Shown: positions 44,617-51,991, numbered from the stretch's first letter. The stretch is DNA of 64,000 nucleotides from Spirosoma sp. SC4-14 (GCF_037201965.1 NZ_CP147518.1:4643001-4707000), one strand, 5' to 3'. The notes: generated by a model not told the origin, from the letters alone. A program made the numbers and translations.

Positions 44617-45763
44617 GACTGGAAATAATATAAATAGACGTTGTTTACAAATCATTCTGATCGACTGTATCGTATCAATCAACAAGCCACTTGCTCATTC
44701 GCTACAAGACCCATATTAAGCGCCTGAAAGAACGTAAAGCAACTATTAGTACTGGTTCATTCGATAAACTCTTTCAGGCTTAATGCTCGTATCGTATGCT
44801 GATACCTCTGTTACATTTATGGTGGCAAAAATCCTGTATAACCAGGAGAAGAATGTGCACAGGCTCGACAAAATGTTGTCTTCCGTTTGCATCGGCAGGA
44901 AAGTGCTTGCTGAGTAGCCGTGAAACCGCTTTTTTAGAGTAGCCCGAACCGGCAATAAGTTATTCCTTAGTTTCTGGACCTAATTGAGTTGAAAGTTACC
45001 CGTGAACGTCAGCCATAAGCAGGTGAATTCACCACTTTCAATAAGGCCACGACAAGATCCATGGTGTTCTGGAAAAGAATAAATGTAGTTAAGCACCGAA
45101 AACCTGGCGGATTGGCCAGTGTCACCGAAGCACCGCAGATCCCTTTACAATGTAGTCATCCTGACCTCTACATTGCCTAGAAGGTGTAGGAGCTTGCCAC
45201 GGCGTTATCGATAACTAGCAAGATACCCCGAGCCTGACCCTTAAGCAGAAAGATGCCCGATTAGCGAATTCCCCCTGAAAACTAAACACCAATGCTGACG
45301 ACTGCATCGACAAGTTTCTCATCTTTCGGGACGTCGATGTTAACAAAGCCTACTTGTTTAACTGATGTTACGCAAGCCTACCTTGGAATGCCAACCAGCT
45401 TACTGATTAACTGAAGTTACGTAGTGAGATCCATTCTGGCCAATCTAAAAGTTTACACCATGAATGGGCTAACACAGGAGCACGATTTATATTCGGATCA
45501 CTTAGTGGTCACTCAAAGACAGGCAACTGCCACTCGATGGCCAACTTGCCCGATGGACATTTTAGTTATGATCGGCTCACCCACAGCCTCAATCAGCCTG
45601 ATTATAAATTCAGGCTGACTATAAATCTGTTCAACTCTGGCAGATAGCCTAACCCGACGCTGTTTTAGTCGAAGTGGTCATCATTATTTGACATTTATCA
45701 ATGGACAACATGTCGATCCAAAATAATTTTGTGCTTGGATTTCAAACATTAACAATTTTAACG
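44617..45763. other. 1.1-kb interval without a recognisable gene
   Basis: Short frames exist (e.g. minus strand 44746-44955, plus 45424-45618) but none has a ribosome site or recognisable product. Part of it (about 45000-45400) has a codon-like composition with many stops and may be a decayed insertion element or gene; I could not identify it on either strand. The right end becomes AT-rich and should carry the dehalogenase promoter. Confidence 0.5.
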
Positions 45764-46843
45764 ATGGAAAATACATTAAAAGTTCACAGAACATCAAATG
45801 GAGTTGAGTTTGTACGTACGCCCGACAGTTGCTTTGAAAATGTAAGGTTCCCGGGAATTGATTATAGACCAAAATATATTGAAATTGATGGATTAAGAGT
45901 ACATTATGTTGAGGCAGGACCCGTAGATGGACAGCCAATATTAATGTTACATGGAGAGCCAACTTGGTCATATTTATATAGAAAAATGCTCCCAATTATG
46001 GCTGCTGCTGGATACAGGGCCATTGCGATGGATTTTATTGGTGCTGGCCGCTCCGATAAACCGATACACCTTGAGTACTTTGATTACATTAAAATGAGTA
46101 ATCAGATCAAAGAATTTATTGATAAACTTCAACTGGAGAATGTCACTTTTGTAGGGCAGGACTGGGGAGCCTATATTGGTCTTCGAACCGTTGGGATGCA
46201 TCCAAACTCTTTTGGCCGTGTAGTGCTTATGAATGGACAGTTGCCTGTTCTTCCTGAAGGAATGATTCCTTACAAACAGGTTGACAACCCGGATGAATTA
46301 GACGCAGATTTAAAACCATTTTATATAAATTGGCCGCATGACATGTATGGAAACCAAGTACCATTCAGAGATGAGAATGGGAAACTTATTATAGACGTTG
46401 ATTTTGATAAAATATTTGTAGGTTGGATGGCTTACACATTAAAATCTCCAACCTTCAAACCACATAATACGGTAGATGGAATGACGTGGTTCCCCTTGTC
46501 AGAAGCTGATAAGCAAGCTTACGATGCGCCCTTCCCAAGTCGTAAGTATATGGCTCTCCCAAGATACTGGCCTTCAATGATGCTTCAAGTGCCTGGATTA
46601 AATAAGGATGCTTGGGAAGGATTACTGCAATTTAAAAAACCTTTCATAGTTATTTATGCGCCAAATGATCCAGGAATACTTGGAAGCGTCGAAACTTATC
46701 AGAAATACATTGACCAAATCCCAGGTGCTAAAAATCAAGCGCACTCAACAGTAAGCCAAGCATCGCACTTTTTGCAAGAAGATCAAGGTGAGGAAATCGG
46801 GAGGAGAGTTGTAGAATTTATAAGAAAAAACCCAATTAATTAA
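45764..46843 (+). CDS. Haloalkane dehalogenase-like alpha/beta hydrolase
   Basis: 359 residues from ATG 45764 (MENTLKVHRT); an in-frame ATG at 45701 adds an unlikely extension. Alpha/beta-hydrolase with the haloalkane dehalogenase subfamily I pattern: MLHGEPTWSYLYRKM (halide-side loop), nucleophile Asp133 in VGQDWGAY with the neighbouring halide-binding Trp, candidate acid Asp302 in APNDPGILG and His335 in QASHFLQED. These match DhlA-type enzymes that replace halide by hydroxyl. GC is below the surroundings and the Crp/Fnr gene opposite shares this, suggesting joint acquisition. True substrate may be non-halogenated. Confidence 0.85.
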   Translation: MENTLKVHRTSNGVEFVRTPDSCFENVRFPGIDYRPKYIEIDGLRVHYVEAGPVDGQPILMLHGEPTWSYLYRKMLPIMAAAGYRAIAMDFIGAGRSDKPIHLEYFDYIKMSNQIKEFIDKLQLENVTFVGQDWGAYIGLRTVGMHPNSFGRVVLMNGQLPVLPEGMIPYKQVDNPDELDADLKPFYINWPHDMYGNQVPFRDENGKLIIDVDFDKIFVGWMAYTLKSPTFKPHNTVDGMTWFPLSEADKQAYDAPFPSRKYMALPRYWPSMMLQVPGLNKDAWEGLLQFKKPFIVIYAPNDPGILGSVETYQKYIDQIPGAKNQAHSTVSQASHFLQEDQGEEIGRRVVEFIRKNPIN

Positions 46844-46852
46844 ATGGGTTTT
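46827..46852. terminator. Weak hairpin at the dehalogenase 3' end
   Basis: AAAACCCA (46827-46834) / TGGGTTTT (46845-46852), 10-nt loop that includes the stop codon. The T-run is only the stem end, so strength is uncertain. Confidence 0.6.
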
Positions 46853-46932
46853 AAGATGAAATAATTAAAAAAATATGTTACATTTTATGGGGTATATTAT
46901 TTGGATTACCCTAAAAAATGTACCTGAAATTG

Positions 46933-47517
46933 TCATCTTTTGTTTCGTATTCGGCTTAATGTTTCTTGCGTTATTCCAAGATAAGAAGCTATTTGATTCA
47001 GCGGAGCTCTTTGTAGCAAATATGGTTTTTTTTCTAGTACTTCATTATATCTATCTTTAGCAGAAGAGAGTTGAAATGATAGGATTCTTTTTTCTAAATT
47101 TAAAAAATATTTATCTCTTAGTAGCCGACTTATCATGAAGGCTTGCTTAGAGATTTCCTGAATCTTTTCGAGGTCCTTAAATTTTAGTTTTATTATTTCT
47201 GAATTTTCAATTGCTTCAATATAATCTAATGAAGGTAGGTTAGTGACGAGTGAATACATAGAAGTAATCATTTCGTTTTCTTTGGCAAATTCTTGAGTTA
47301 TCTCCAAGCCTTCAATTAAAGAATAACGCCTTACAAATCCTTTTTGAATTATTAAGATGTATTCACATAGCTCACCTGCTTTAATTATATTTTCTCCCCT
47401 TAAATATTTGTTGAATAGGGCTTTTTGGCACAAATAATCGATCAAGTTTTGATCGATTATTTGTAAATCAGTTAATGGCAAAATATACGACCTTAAGGTT
47501 TCTTCTATTTTATTCAT
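46933..47517 (-). CDS. Crp/Fnr-family transcriptional regulator, low GC
   Basis: 194 residues: beta-roll (YLRGENIIKAGELCEYILIIQKGFVRRYSLIEGLEITQEFAKENEM) then helix-turn-helix (APLNQIASYLGITQETLSRIRNKR). Same subfamily as the regulator at 23606 but markedly more AT-rich. Convergent with the dehalogenase gene, 90 bases apart; the pair may have come together by transfer. No ligand can be assigned. Confidence 0.92.
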   Translation of the reverse strand: MNKIEETLRSYILPLTDLQIIDQNLIDYLCQKALFNKYLRGENIIKAGELCEYILIIQKGFVRRYSLIEGLEITQEFAKENEMITSMYSLVTNLPSLDYIEAIENSEIIKLKFKDLEKIQEISKQAFMISRLLRDKYFLNLEKRILSFQLSSAKDRYNEVLEKKPYLLQRAPLNQIASYLGITQETLSRIRNKR

Positions 47518-47796
47518 ATAAGATTATATTTGGGTAGTCCTTGAGAAGTAATGATGATTAGTAAAAGGCCGCAGCCAGGTAGTAGTTTTGGGTTGCCAAA
47601 CTCAACCTACTTATTCTGTTTATTCAACACAATTGCCCTAACTGCGGCTCCACAAACTTAGTCAAGAATGGGTCAACTTTGGACTTGCTACATTTGACTG
47701 GAGACTTTTTTTGGACAGATTTGGGGGATAAACCGCATCGGCCTTTAGATTTGAGCCGTTGTACGATTCCAAGTTGAGCCGTGTAACTTGACGCCA

Positions 47797-47812
47797 CCGC
47801 CACGGCGAACCG
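47797..47812 (-). repeat. 16-nt hairpin insert w
   Basis: Minus strand CGGT-TCGC-CGTG-GCGG, the CGGT-CCGC subfamily with one wobble pair. Non-coding context. Confidence 0.7.
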
Positions 47813-47887
47813 TTCACAAACTGTGAGCGAGCAACCCCAGTAGAGATACCTTAACGCGTCGGCAAGGCTGACGATCTATGGACCGAA

Positions 47888-47903
47888 CGGTCCGTCGTCG
47901 CGG
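47888..47903 (+). repeat. 16-nt hairpin insert u
   Basis: CGGT-CCGT-CGTC-GCGG, flanked by GAA on the left and T on the right as in insert h. Confidence 0.75.
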
Positions 47904-47953
47904 TAAAGCCTCTGCTGGGATTTTTAGACGTTGTCTTCAGATAGAAATGCGGC

Positions 47954-47968
47954 CGGGCCGCCGGGCGG
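47954..47968 (+). repeat. 15-nt hairpin insert s
   Basis: CGGG-CCGC-CGG-GCGG followed by TTGG, like insert h with a 3-nt loop. Confidence 0.65.
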
Positions 47969-47988
47969 TTGGAGGCCCATAAGCAAGC

Positions 47989-48004
47989 GGGGCGCCCCGT
48001 GGCG
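47989..48004 (+). repeat. 16-nt hairpin insert t
   Basis: GGGG-CGCC-CCGT-GGCG. Arms CGCC/GGCG pair perfectly, but tag and arms differ from the other subfamilies. Confidence 0.5.
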
Positions 48005-48012
48005 TATTGAAA

Positions 48013-48028
48013 AGGGCCGCCTGAGCGG
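48013..48028 (+). repeat. 16-nt hairpin insert r
   Basis: AGGG-CCGC-CTGA-GCGG; shares the CCGC/GCGG arms with inserts h and n. Confidence 0.65.
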
Positions 48029-48080
48029 GTGTCTAAGCGTTGGCCAACTCATTTATTTTTACCCTGTAAAGTTATGCAAT

Positions 48081-48096
48081 CGCTTCGGCGCTCCGA
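48081..48096 (+). repeat. 16-nt hairpin insert q
   Basis: CGCT-TCGG-CGCT-CCGA. Removing 16 nt (with a 1-nt shift) restores ATG CAA ATT GAC TAC TTC, MQIDYFIGVD. Confidence 0.88.
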
Positions 48097-48282
48097 TTGA
48101 CTACTTCATCGGCGTGGACGGTTGGCCGCTGCCATCGGTTGACAGCCCAACGAGCTCGCTTAGTCAAGGTGATCAAAATATTACAGACCCCCTTATCTGA
48201 CTCGGAAGGTTTTATTGATAAGGCTGATCGAAAAGCAAACCAGCAAGCTTGCGCTGCTTCCTTGAAATCACTCAAAGCCGAT

Positions 48283-48297
48283 CGCCCGGCGACCCGG
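48283..48297 (+). repeat. 15-nt in-frame hairpin insert x
   Basis: CGC-CCGG-CGAC-CCGG, a 15-nt gain that adds RPATR between SLKSLKAD and LKSVDKSI in the IS110 transposase without breaking the frame. Confidence 0.85.
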
Positions 48298-48432
48298 CTC
48301 AAATCAGTCGACAAATCAATTGTTGAACTCGCTAAGCAAGATCCAGAACTCAAGCGACTTTTTGAGCGGGTCACCCCTGTGGTGGGTATTAGTCAGACAA
48401 CGGCTGCAGAGATCATTGTTACAACGAACGAG

Positions 48433-48448
48433 CGGCCCGCCGTAGCGG
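48433..48448 (+). repeat. 16-nt hairpin insert n
   Basis: CGGC-CCGC-CGTA-GCGG between ACG AAC GAG and TTT AAA GCC; removal restores IIVTTNEFKAISDPKKFA. Confidence 0.95.
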
Positions 48449-48673
48449 TTTAAAGCCATCAGCGACCCCAAAAAGTTTGCCCGCGTGGCGTCCGCTGTTA
48501 CGCTGGTGTTGTTCCCTTTGAACGCAGTTCAGGTCAGCGTAAAGGCCGTCCCCAGGTAAGTCATCGGGCCAATAAAAAAGTGAAATCGTTGTTGCATATG
48601 GGCACCATGTAGGCGGTGCAACATTGTGCACAACTGAAGGCCTACTACGAGCGAAAAGTGAGTGAAGGCAAGA

Positions 48674-48689
48674 TCGGATCGCCGAAGCG
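48674..48689 (-). repeat. 16-nt hairpin insert p
   Basis: Minus strand CGCT-TCGG-CGAT-CCGA, identical to the IS3 copy-2 insert g but in the opposite orientation and in an unrelated transposase. Removal restores SEGKNKMLVL. Confidence 0.95.
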
Positions 48690-48844
48690 ACAAAATGCTG
48701 GTGCTCAATAACGTTCGTGACAAGATTGTGCTGCGCATTTTCGCTTGCGTTCGAGAAGATCGAAATTATAAAGAAAACTTTTCTTCCTCCTTGTTTAGAT
48801 CATAGAAATCGGTCCGATGGGATAACGCGGTTGCCGAGAGTTTT

Positions 48845-48860
48845 CGCTTCGGCGATCCGA
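48845..48860 (+). repeat. 16-nt hairpin insert g, copy 2
   Basis: CGCT-TCGG-CGAT-CCGA at the same OrfB codon as insert g in copy 1. Confidence 0.93.
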
Positions 48861-48881
48861 TTCAAGACGCTTAAAAGCGAA

Positions 48882-48897
48882 CGGTCCGCCGTTGCGG
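48882..48897 (+). repeat. 16-nt hairpin insert h, copy 2
   Basis: CGGT-CCGC-CGTT-GCGG, identical to and at the same OrfB codon as insert h in copy 1. Confidence 0.93.
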
Positions 48898-49162
48898 TTA
48901 GTCAACCACACTCATTTTGAGACACGGGCAGCGGCTCGGTTAGCGATCTTTGAGTATACCAAATGTTACCGGACACCTAGTCAACAGGAATCTTATTTTT
49001 ACACTACCCCAATGACCGCCTAAAAAATCTCCACTATACTGTTGCAAGTCCAGTCCTGTATGGTTGTAATTTCGGTAGACATATTAACTGGTTACTTTTC
49101 TGTAACTACTTTCAAAAATATATCAAACTAATTATGTTTGCAAACCAACTCCGATCGGGCGA

Positions 49163-50008
49163 ATGCAAACCACTTTTTTGATTACCGGTGCTTCGGGCAA
49201 CGTAGGAACTGCCTTATTAGAACATCTTCCAAGCAACGACCGGCAACAGGTATATAAAGCCACTTGGCAATCCAATACGAGGGGTAAAATGGAACGGTGG
49301 CTGGATTTCGAGCAACCTGATTCGTTCGAGCCAGCCTTACAGGGCATTGAGGTTGTTTTTCTGCTCAGGCCTCCTAAATTGGCCGATGTGAAGGCTTATT
49401 TTATCCCTTTTATCAATGCCTGCCAGCGGGCATCCATCAAACATATTGTGTTTCTATCGGTCCAGGGGGCTGACAAGTTAGCGTTTATTCCACACGCCAA
49501 ACTTGAAAAACTTATTCGTCAGAGCGGCATTTCCTACACTTTTATTCGGCCATCTTATTTTATGCAAAATCTGACCACCACGTTAAAGGATGATATTGTC
49601 CGTCATCACCGCCTGTTTTTACCGGCGGGCCAGGCCCCTTTTCTTTGGGTGGATGTTTCGGACATTGGCCGGGCTATTGCCGTCGTCCTTGAAAACTGGA
49701 CACAGCATCAATATAAAATCTATACGATCACCGGCACTGAACGACTTTCGTTTAAGCAGGTTTGTTCCCTACTAACAATTCATCTTGGCTTTACCGTCGT
49801 GTATGTAAGCTCGAACCTGCTCCGCTTCTACCTGGCCAAACGACGGGAGGGCGTGGCTTCGAGATTCATCCTGGTGATGATCCTGCTGCACTATCTGCCC
49901 CGGTTTCAGAAACCACCGTACATCAGCCCTGATTTTACGTATCTGACCGGTCGACAACCCAATAAGCTGGCACAATTCATCAATCAACATAAAACCGAAT
50001 GGACCTGA
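49163..50008 (+). CDS. NmrA/SDR-type NAD(P)-binding protein
   Basis: 281-residue atypical short-chain dehydrogenase-like protein. N-terminal nucleotide loop FLITGASGNVGTALLEHL (TGxxGxxG), then VVFLLRPPKLADVK, HIVFLSVQGADK, AKLEKLIRQSGISYTFIRPSYFMQN and PAGQAPFLWVDVSDIGRA. The Tyr-x3-Lys pair of classical SDRs is absent, as in NmrA-like regulators and quinone reductases. It starts 110 bases beyond the IS3 end. A broken relative lies directly downstream. Biochemical role unknown. Confidence 0.87.
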   Translation: MQTTFLITGASGNVGTALLEHLPSNDRQQVYKATWQSNTRGKMERWLDFEQPDSFEPALQGIEVVFLLRPPKLADVKAYFIPFINACQRASIKHIVFLSVQGADKLAFIPHAKLEKLIRQSGISYTFIRPSYFMQNLTTTLKDDIVRHHRLFLPAGQAPFLWVDVSDIGRAIAVVLENWTQHQYKIYTITGTERLSFKQVCSLLTIHLGFTVVYVSSNLLRFYLAKRREGVASRFILVMILLHYLPRFQKPPYISPDFTYLTGRQPNKLAQFINQHKTEWT

Positions 50009-50235
50009 AAAAATCGCGATTTTCGGCGGAAGCGAAGGTCCTGGCGTACATTTTCAGAACAAAGCCCTTGACTAGGGGTACTTAATTCAGGCGTTGATCC
50101 GAAATTCAAAACGGGCACTGGTACAGCGTCCCAATTTGACCTGGATCATAGGTGATGTATGGAACCCGGCAAGTGTTGACCTGACGTTAAACGATATAAA
50201 AACCGTTATTTTACTTCTACAACTATCAGCGTAAG
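50009..50235 (+). pseudogene. N-terminal fragment of a second NAD(P)-binding (SDR) protein
   Basis: Directly after the NmrA gene the plus strand reads KIAIFGGSEGPGVHF, a stop, GYLIQALIRNSKRALVQRPNLTWIIGDVWNPASVDLTLNDIKTVI, i.e. the first ~75 residues of an NAD(P)-dependent epimerase-like protein with an in-frame stop and then loss of frame. It may be the decayed second gene of an operon with the NmrA gene. Confidence 0.7.
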
Positions 50236-50343
50236 CACTAGTCGTAAGGCTACCAGACGCCTGCCTAGTGGTATATCAATAAAACAGAAGGGCCAGAAAA
50301 AATACAATTTTACCCCGGCTTTCTCAAGCTTAATTTAGTTTAA

Positions 50344-50750
50344 AAGCTGCCTAACCAATTGGGAGCATTTTACAACACCCACTATGCCAGCCTGTATGCT
50401 AATCTAAAGAGTATTCCTGGTATTGGCCCTAAGATGGCCTTATTCTTACTAGTGCTTAATCAGGGCTTTACTCGCTTCGAGTCAGCCAAACAATTGGTGA
50501 GTTTTGCGGGTCTAGCCCCCAGGGTGTTTGAGTTAGGCCGTTCGGTGAAAGGTAAAGGTCATATTTGTAAGATAGGCAACAGCCGGATTCGGCAGTTTGT
50601 TGTACATAGCCAGTATGTAGGCCAAGAAAGCCAACCCCGCTTGAAAGGCCTTGTATGATCAGCTGGTGGGGGCGAGCAAGCCCAATCTGGTGGCCTTGAT
50701 TGCGGTATCATAAGTTAGTCCGTCAATGCTTGCAGTAACTAGCCAAGGGG
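50344..50750 (+). pseudogene. IS110/IS1111-type transposase C-terminal remnant
   Basis: Reads KLPNQLGAFYNTHYASLYANLKSIPGIGPKMALFLLVLNQGFTRFESAKQLVSFAGLAPRVFELGRSVKGKGHICKIGNSRIRQF, the C-terminal transposase_20 domain, then shifts frame; the correct tail (CKALYDQLVGASKPNLVALIAV) continues in another frame. No 16-nt hairpin insert was found in this one. Confidence 0.85.
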
Positions 50751-50779
50751 TAAAATTTAATAAAAAGCGGCTTTAGCTC

Positions 50780-51061
50780 TTGCTTCTAAACACAGTTTAT
50801 CCCGATCTCGAAAAAACAGATCTGGACGGCGTTACCCTGGTTGGGCTAGCCGCCAATTACCAACAGGGGCTGAACCTGCTGAATAGCATTACTACCGTTC
50901 GCGATTTTGCTCATAAAGGCACAGTAATTGTAGGAAATCGCAGTTTTCTGGTTTGGCACATCGACTTTGACTCGACCGATTCAGGCACAGTGAATGTGAC
51001 GGAGGTAGCCATTCAGGATTGGCAGAACGGCAAAATAATCCGGGAGCGATTTATTGCCTGA
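50780..51061 (+). pseudogene. SnoaL/NTF2-like protein, N-terminally truncated
   Basis: 93 codons starting at a TTG after an in-frame stop: LDGVTLVGLAANYQQGLNLLNSI, GTVIVGNRSFLVWHIDFDSTDSGTVNVTEVAIQDWQNGKIIRERF. The last part is the typical C-terminal sheet of NTF2-like (SnoaL) proteins, which are about 120-140 residues. The missing N-terminal helix and the IS remnant just upstream suggest truncation by insertion or deletion. A short intact gene is possible. Confidence 0.6.
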
Positions 51062-51127
51062 CCGAAGTCGACCTTATTATGGATACGCCCTATCGTGAGA
51101 ATGGGGCGTATCTGGTTAATCCCTGAC

Positions 51128-51991
51128 TCAGGCTGCAACCGTTGGTTTGAATCCTTTTTCGACGACACTCCTGACGATCCCGTGGAACCAACTCAGTGGT
51201 ATGATCCGCCGGATAGCCAGCAGCAAGGGCGATTGACCGCCCACCGGGTACCGAAGCCGGAACGAGCGGTCGTTGGCGGCTACGAAAATTTTCTCGGCCA
51301 CCACCTCCGGGCCCGGTGCATCGGCACCCGCTTTTTGGGAGTTGGCGAGCGTAACGCGCACATACTCATCGTAAGCAGTCAACCCATCTTTTTGGAGCAA
51401 ATCCTGCGAGCGGTCGTAGAAATCGGTTTTAATTGCACCGGGTTCAATGTTTTTCACGCGGATGTTGAACGGCCGCAACTCAAACGACAACGCTTCGGTG
51501 AAGCCTTCAACGGCCCATTTCGTGCCGTGATAAATGCTGTAGATTGGGAACGTAATGAGTCCGCCCATCGACGTTACGTTGATGATGCAGGGCCCGCTGT
51601 CGGGGCCGTTACGTTTCTCCCGGAAGTACGGCAGAATTTCGCGAATCACGTTCATCACGCCAAATACGTTGGTGTCGAACTGGCGTTGCACCTGTTCCGG
51701 GCTGGCCGCTTCAAATACGCCCACAGCCCCATAACCCGCATTATTGACCAGTACGTCGATTCCCCCGAAAGCCGTGCGGGCATCAGCGAGTGCCTGCCGG
51801 ATGCTGTCCATATCCAGCACATCCAGCCGAAACAGCTTGACGTTTTGAAGTTTGCTAAGCTCGGTTTCTTTGGTAGGTGTCCGCATGGTAGCGGCTACAT
51901 TCCAGCCTTGTTGAGCGAAATAAAGTGCGGCAGCTTTGCCAATGCCCGACGAACTGCCGGTAATAAAAACGGTTTTGGTTGCCTTGTTCAT
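51128..51991 (-). CDS. Short-chain dehydrogenase/reductase
   Basis: 287-residue classical SDR: TGSSSGIGKAAALYFAQQGWNV (TGxxxGIG), DVLDMDS, NNAGYGAVG, catalytic Ser in VTSMGGLI and Tyr-x3-Lys in YSIYHGTKWAVEGF. C-terminal half has an FNIRVKNIEPGAIKTDFYD segment. Cytoplasmic NAD(P)-dependent oxidoreductase; substrate unknown. It lies 88 bases downstream of the TetR gene on the same strand and is the probable target or partner of that regulator. Confidence 0.93.
   Translation of the reverse strand: MNKATKTVFITGSSSGIGKAAALYFAQQGWNVAATMRTPTKETELSKLQNVKLFRLDVLDMDSIRQALADARTAFGGIDVLVNNAGYGAVGVFEAASPEQVQRQFDTNVFGVMNVIREILPYFREKRNGPDSGPCIINVTSMGGLITFPIYSIYHGTKWAVEGFTEALSFELRPFNIRVKNIEPGAIKTDFYDRSQDLLQKDGLTAYDEYVRVTLANSQKAGADAPGPEVVAEKIFVAANDRSFRLRYPVGGQSPLLLAIRRIIPLSWFHGIVRSVVEKGFKPTVAA

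Larger units (their letters stand above)
48074..48807 (+). pseudogene. IS110-family transposase remnant
   Basis: Starts ATG CAA, then (after removing a 16-nt insert) IDYFIGVD, the N terminus of an IS110 transposase. After a deletion it continues ARLVKVIKILQTPLSDSEGFIDKADRKANQQACAASLKSLKAD, LKSVDKSIVELAKQDPELKRLFERVTPVVGI, TTAAEIIVTTNE, FKAISDPKKFA, YAGVVPFE, GRPQVSHRANKKVKSLLHMGTM, then KMLVLNNVRDKIVLRIFACVREDRNY and a stop at TAG. Inserts break it at VTTNE/FKAIS, SEGK/NKM and elsewhere, and a point stop lies after MGTM. It sits inside IS3 copy 2. IS110 elements carry guide-RNA-coding ends; the 240 bases upstream may be such an end. Confidence 0.87.
48818..49023 (+). pseudogene. IS3 OrfB C-terminal remnant, copy 2
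   Basis: After removing two 16-nt inserts it reads WDNAVAESF, FKTLKSELVNHTHFETRAAARLAIFEYT, then a deletion, CQQESYFYTTPMTA and a stop. The left border falls inside insert f: only its loop and right arm (CGGTCCGA, 48810-48817) remain. The site of insert j is empty here (TTTGAGTATA). Confidence 0.87.
47680..49052 (+). mobile_element. IS3-family element, copy 2, interrupted by an IS110 element; dead
   Basis: Terminal repeats TGGACTTGCTACATTTGACT (from 47680) and, at the right, AGTATAG-type sequence ending GTTGCAAGTCCA (49041-49052) match those of copy 1 more completely. The IS3 left part ends near 47830; an IS110-type remnant fills the middle; the IS3 right part (OrfB C-terminal) resumes at 48818. 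Homologous stretches of the two copies differ by roughly one base in six or seven, so they are old relatives. No target duplication seen (CTT versus GTC). Confidence 0.85.

Noticed and set aside
44746..44955. 69-codon minus-strand frame left of the haem-protein gene
   Set aside because: No recognisable motif, and the surrounding 1.1 kb has many stops in all frames.
46875..47060. Hydrophobic 61-codon plus-strand frame
   Set aside because: Mostly antisense to the Crp/Fnr gene; the hydrophobic look is what the reverse of that AT-rich gene produces.
47830..48030. CRISPR array suggested by closely spaced short GC-rich repeats
   Set aside because: Units differ in arms and loops, spacing is irregular, orientation varies, and the same units sit inside coding remnants. 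No cas gene is present.
22485..48897. Programmed translational bypassing (byp-like) as the explanation for the 16-nt hairpins
   Set aside because: Hairpin inserts skipped by ribosomes are known in yeast mitochondria, and frame restoration fits. But here units occur in both orientations, some lie in non-coding DNA, matching take-off and landing codons are not seen, and the genes also have large deletions and point stops. Kept only as a remote option.
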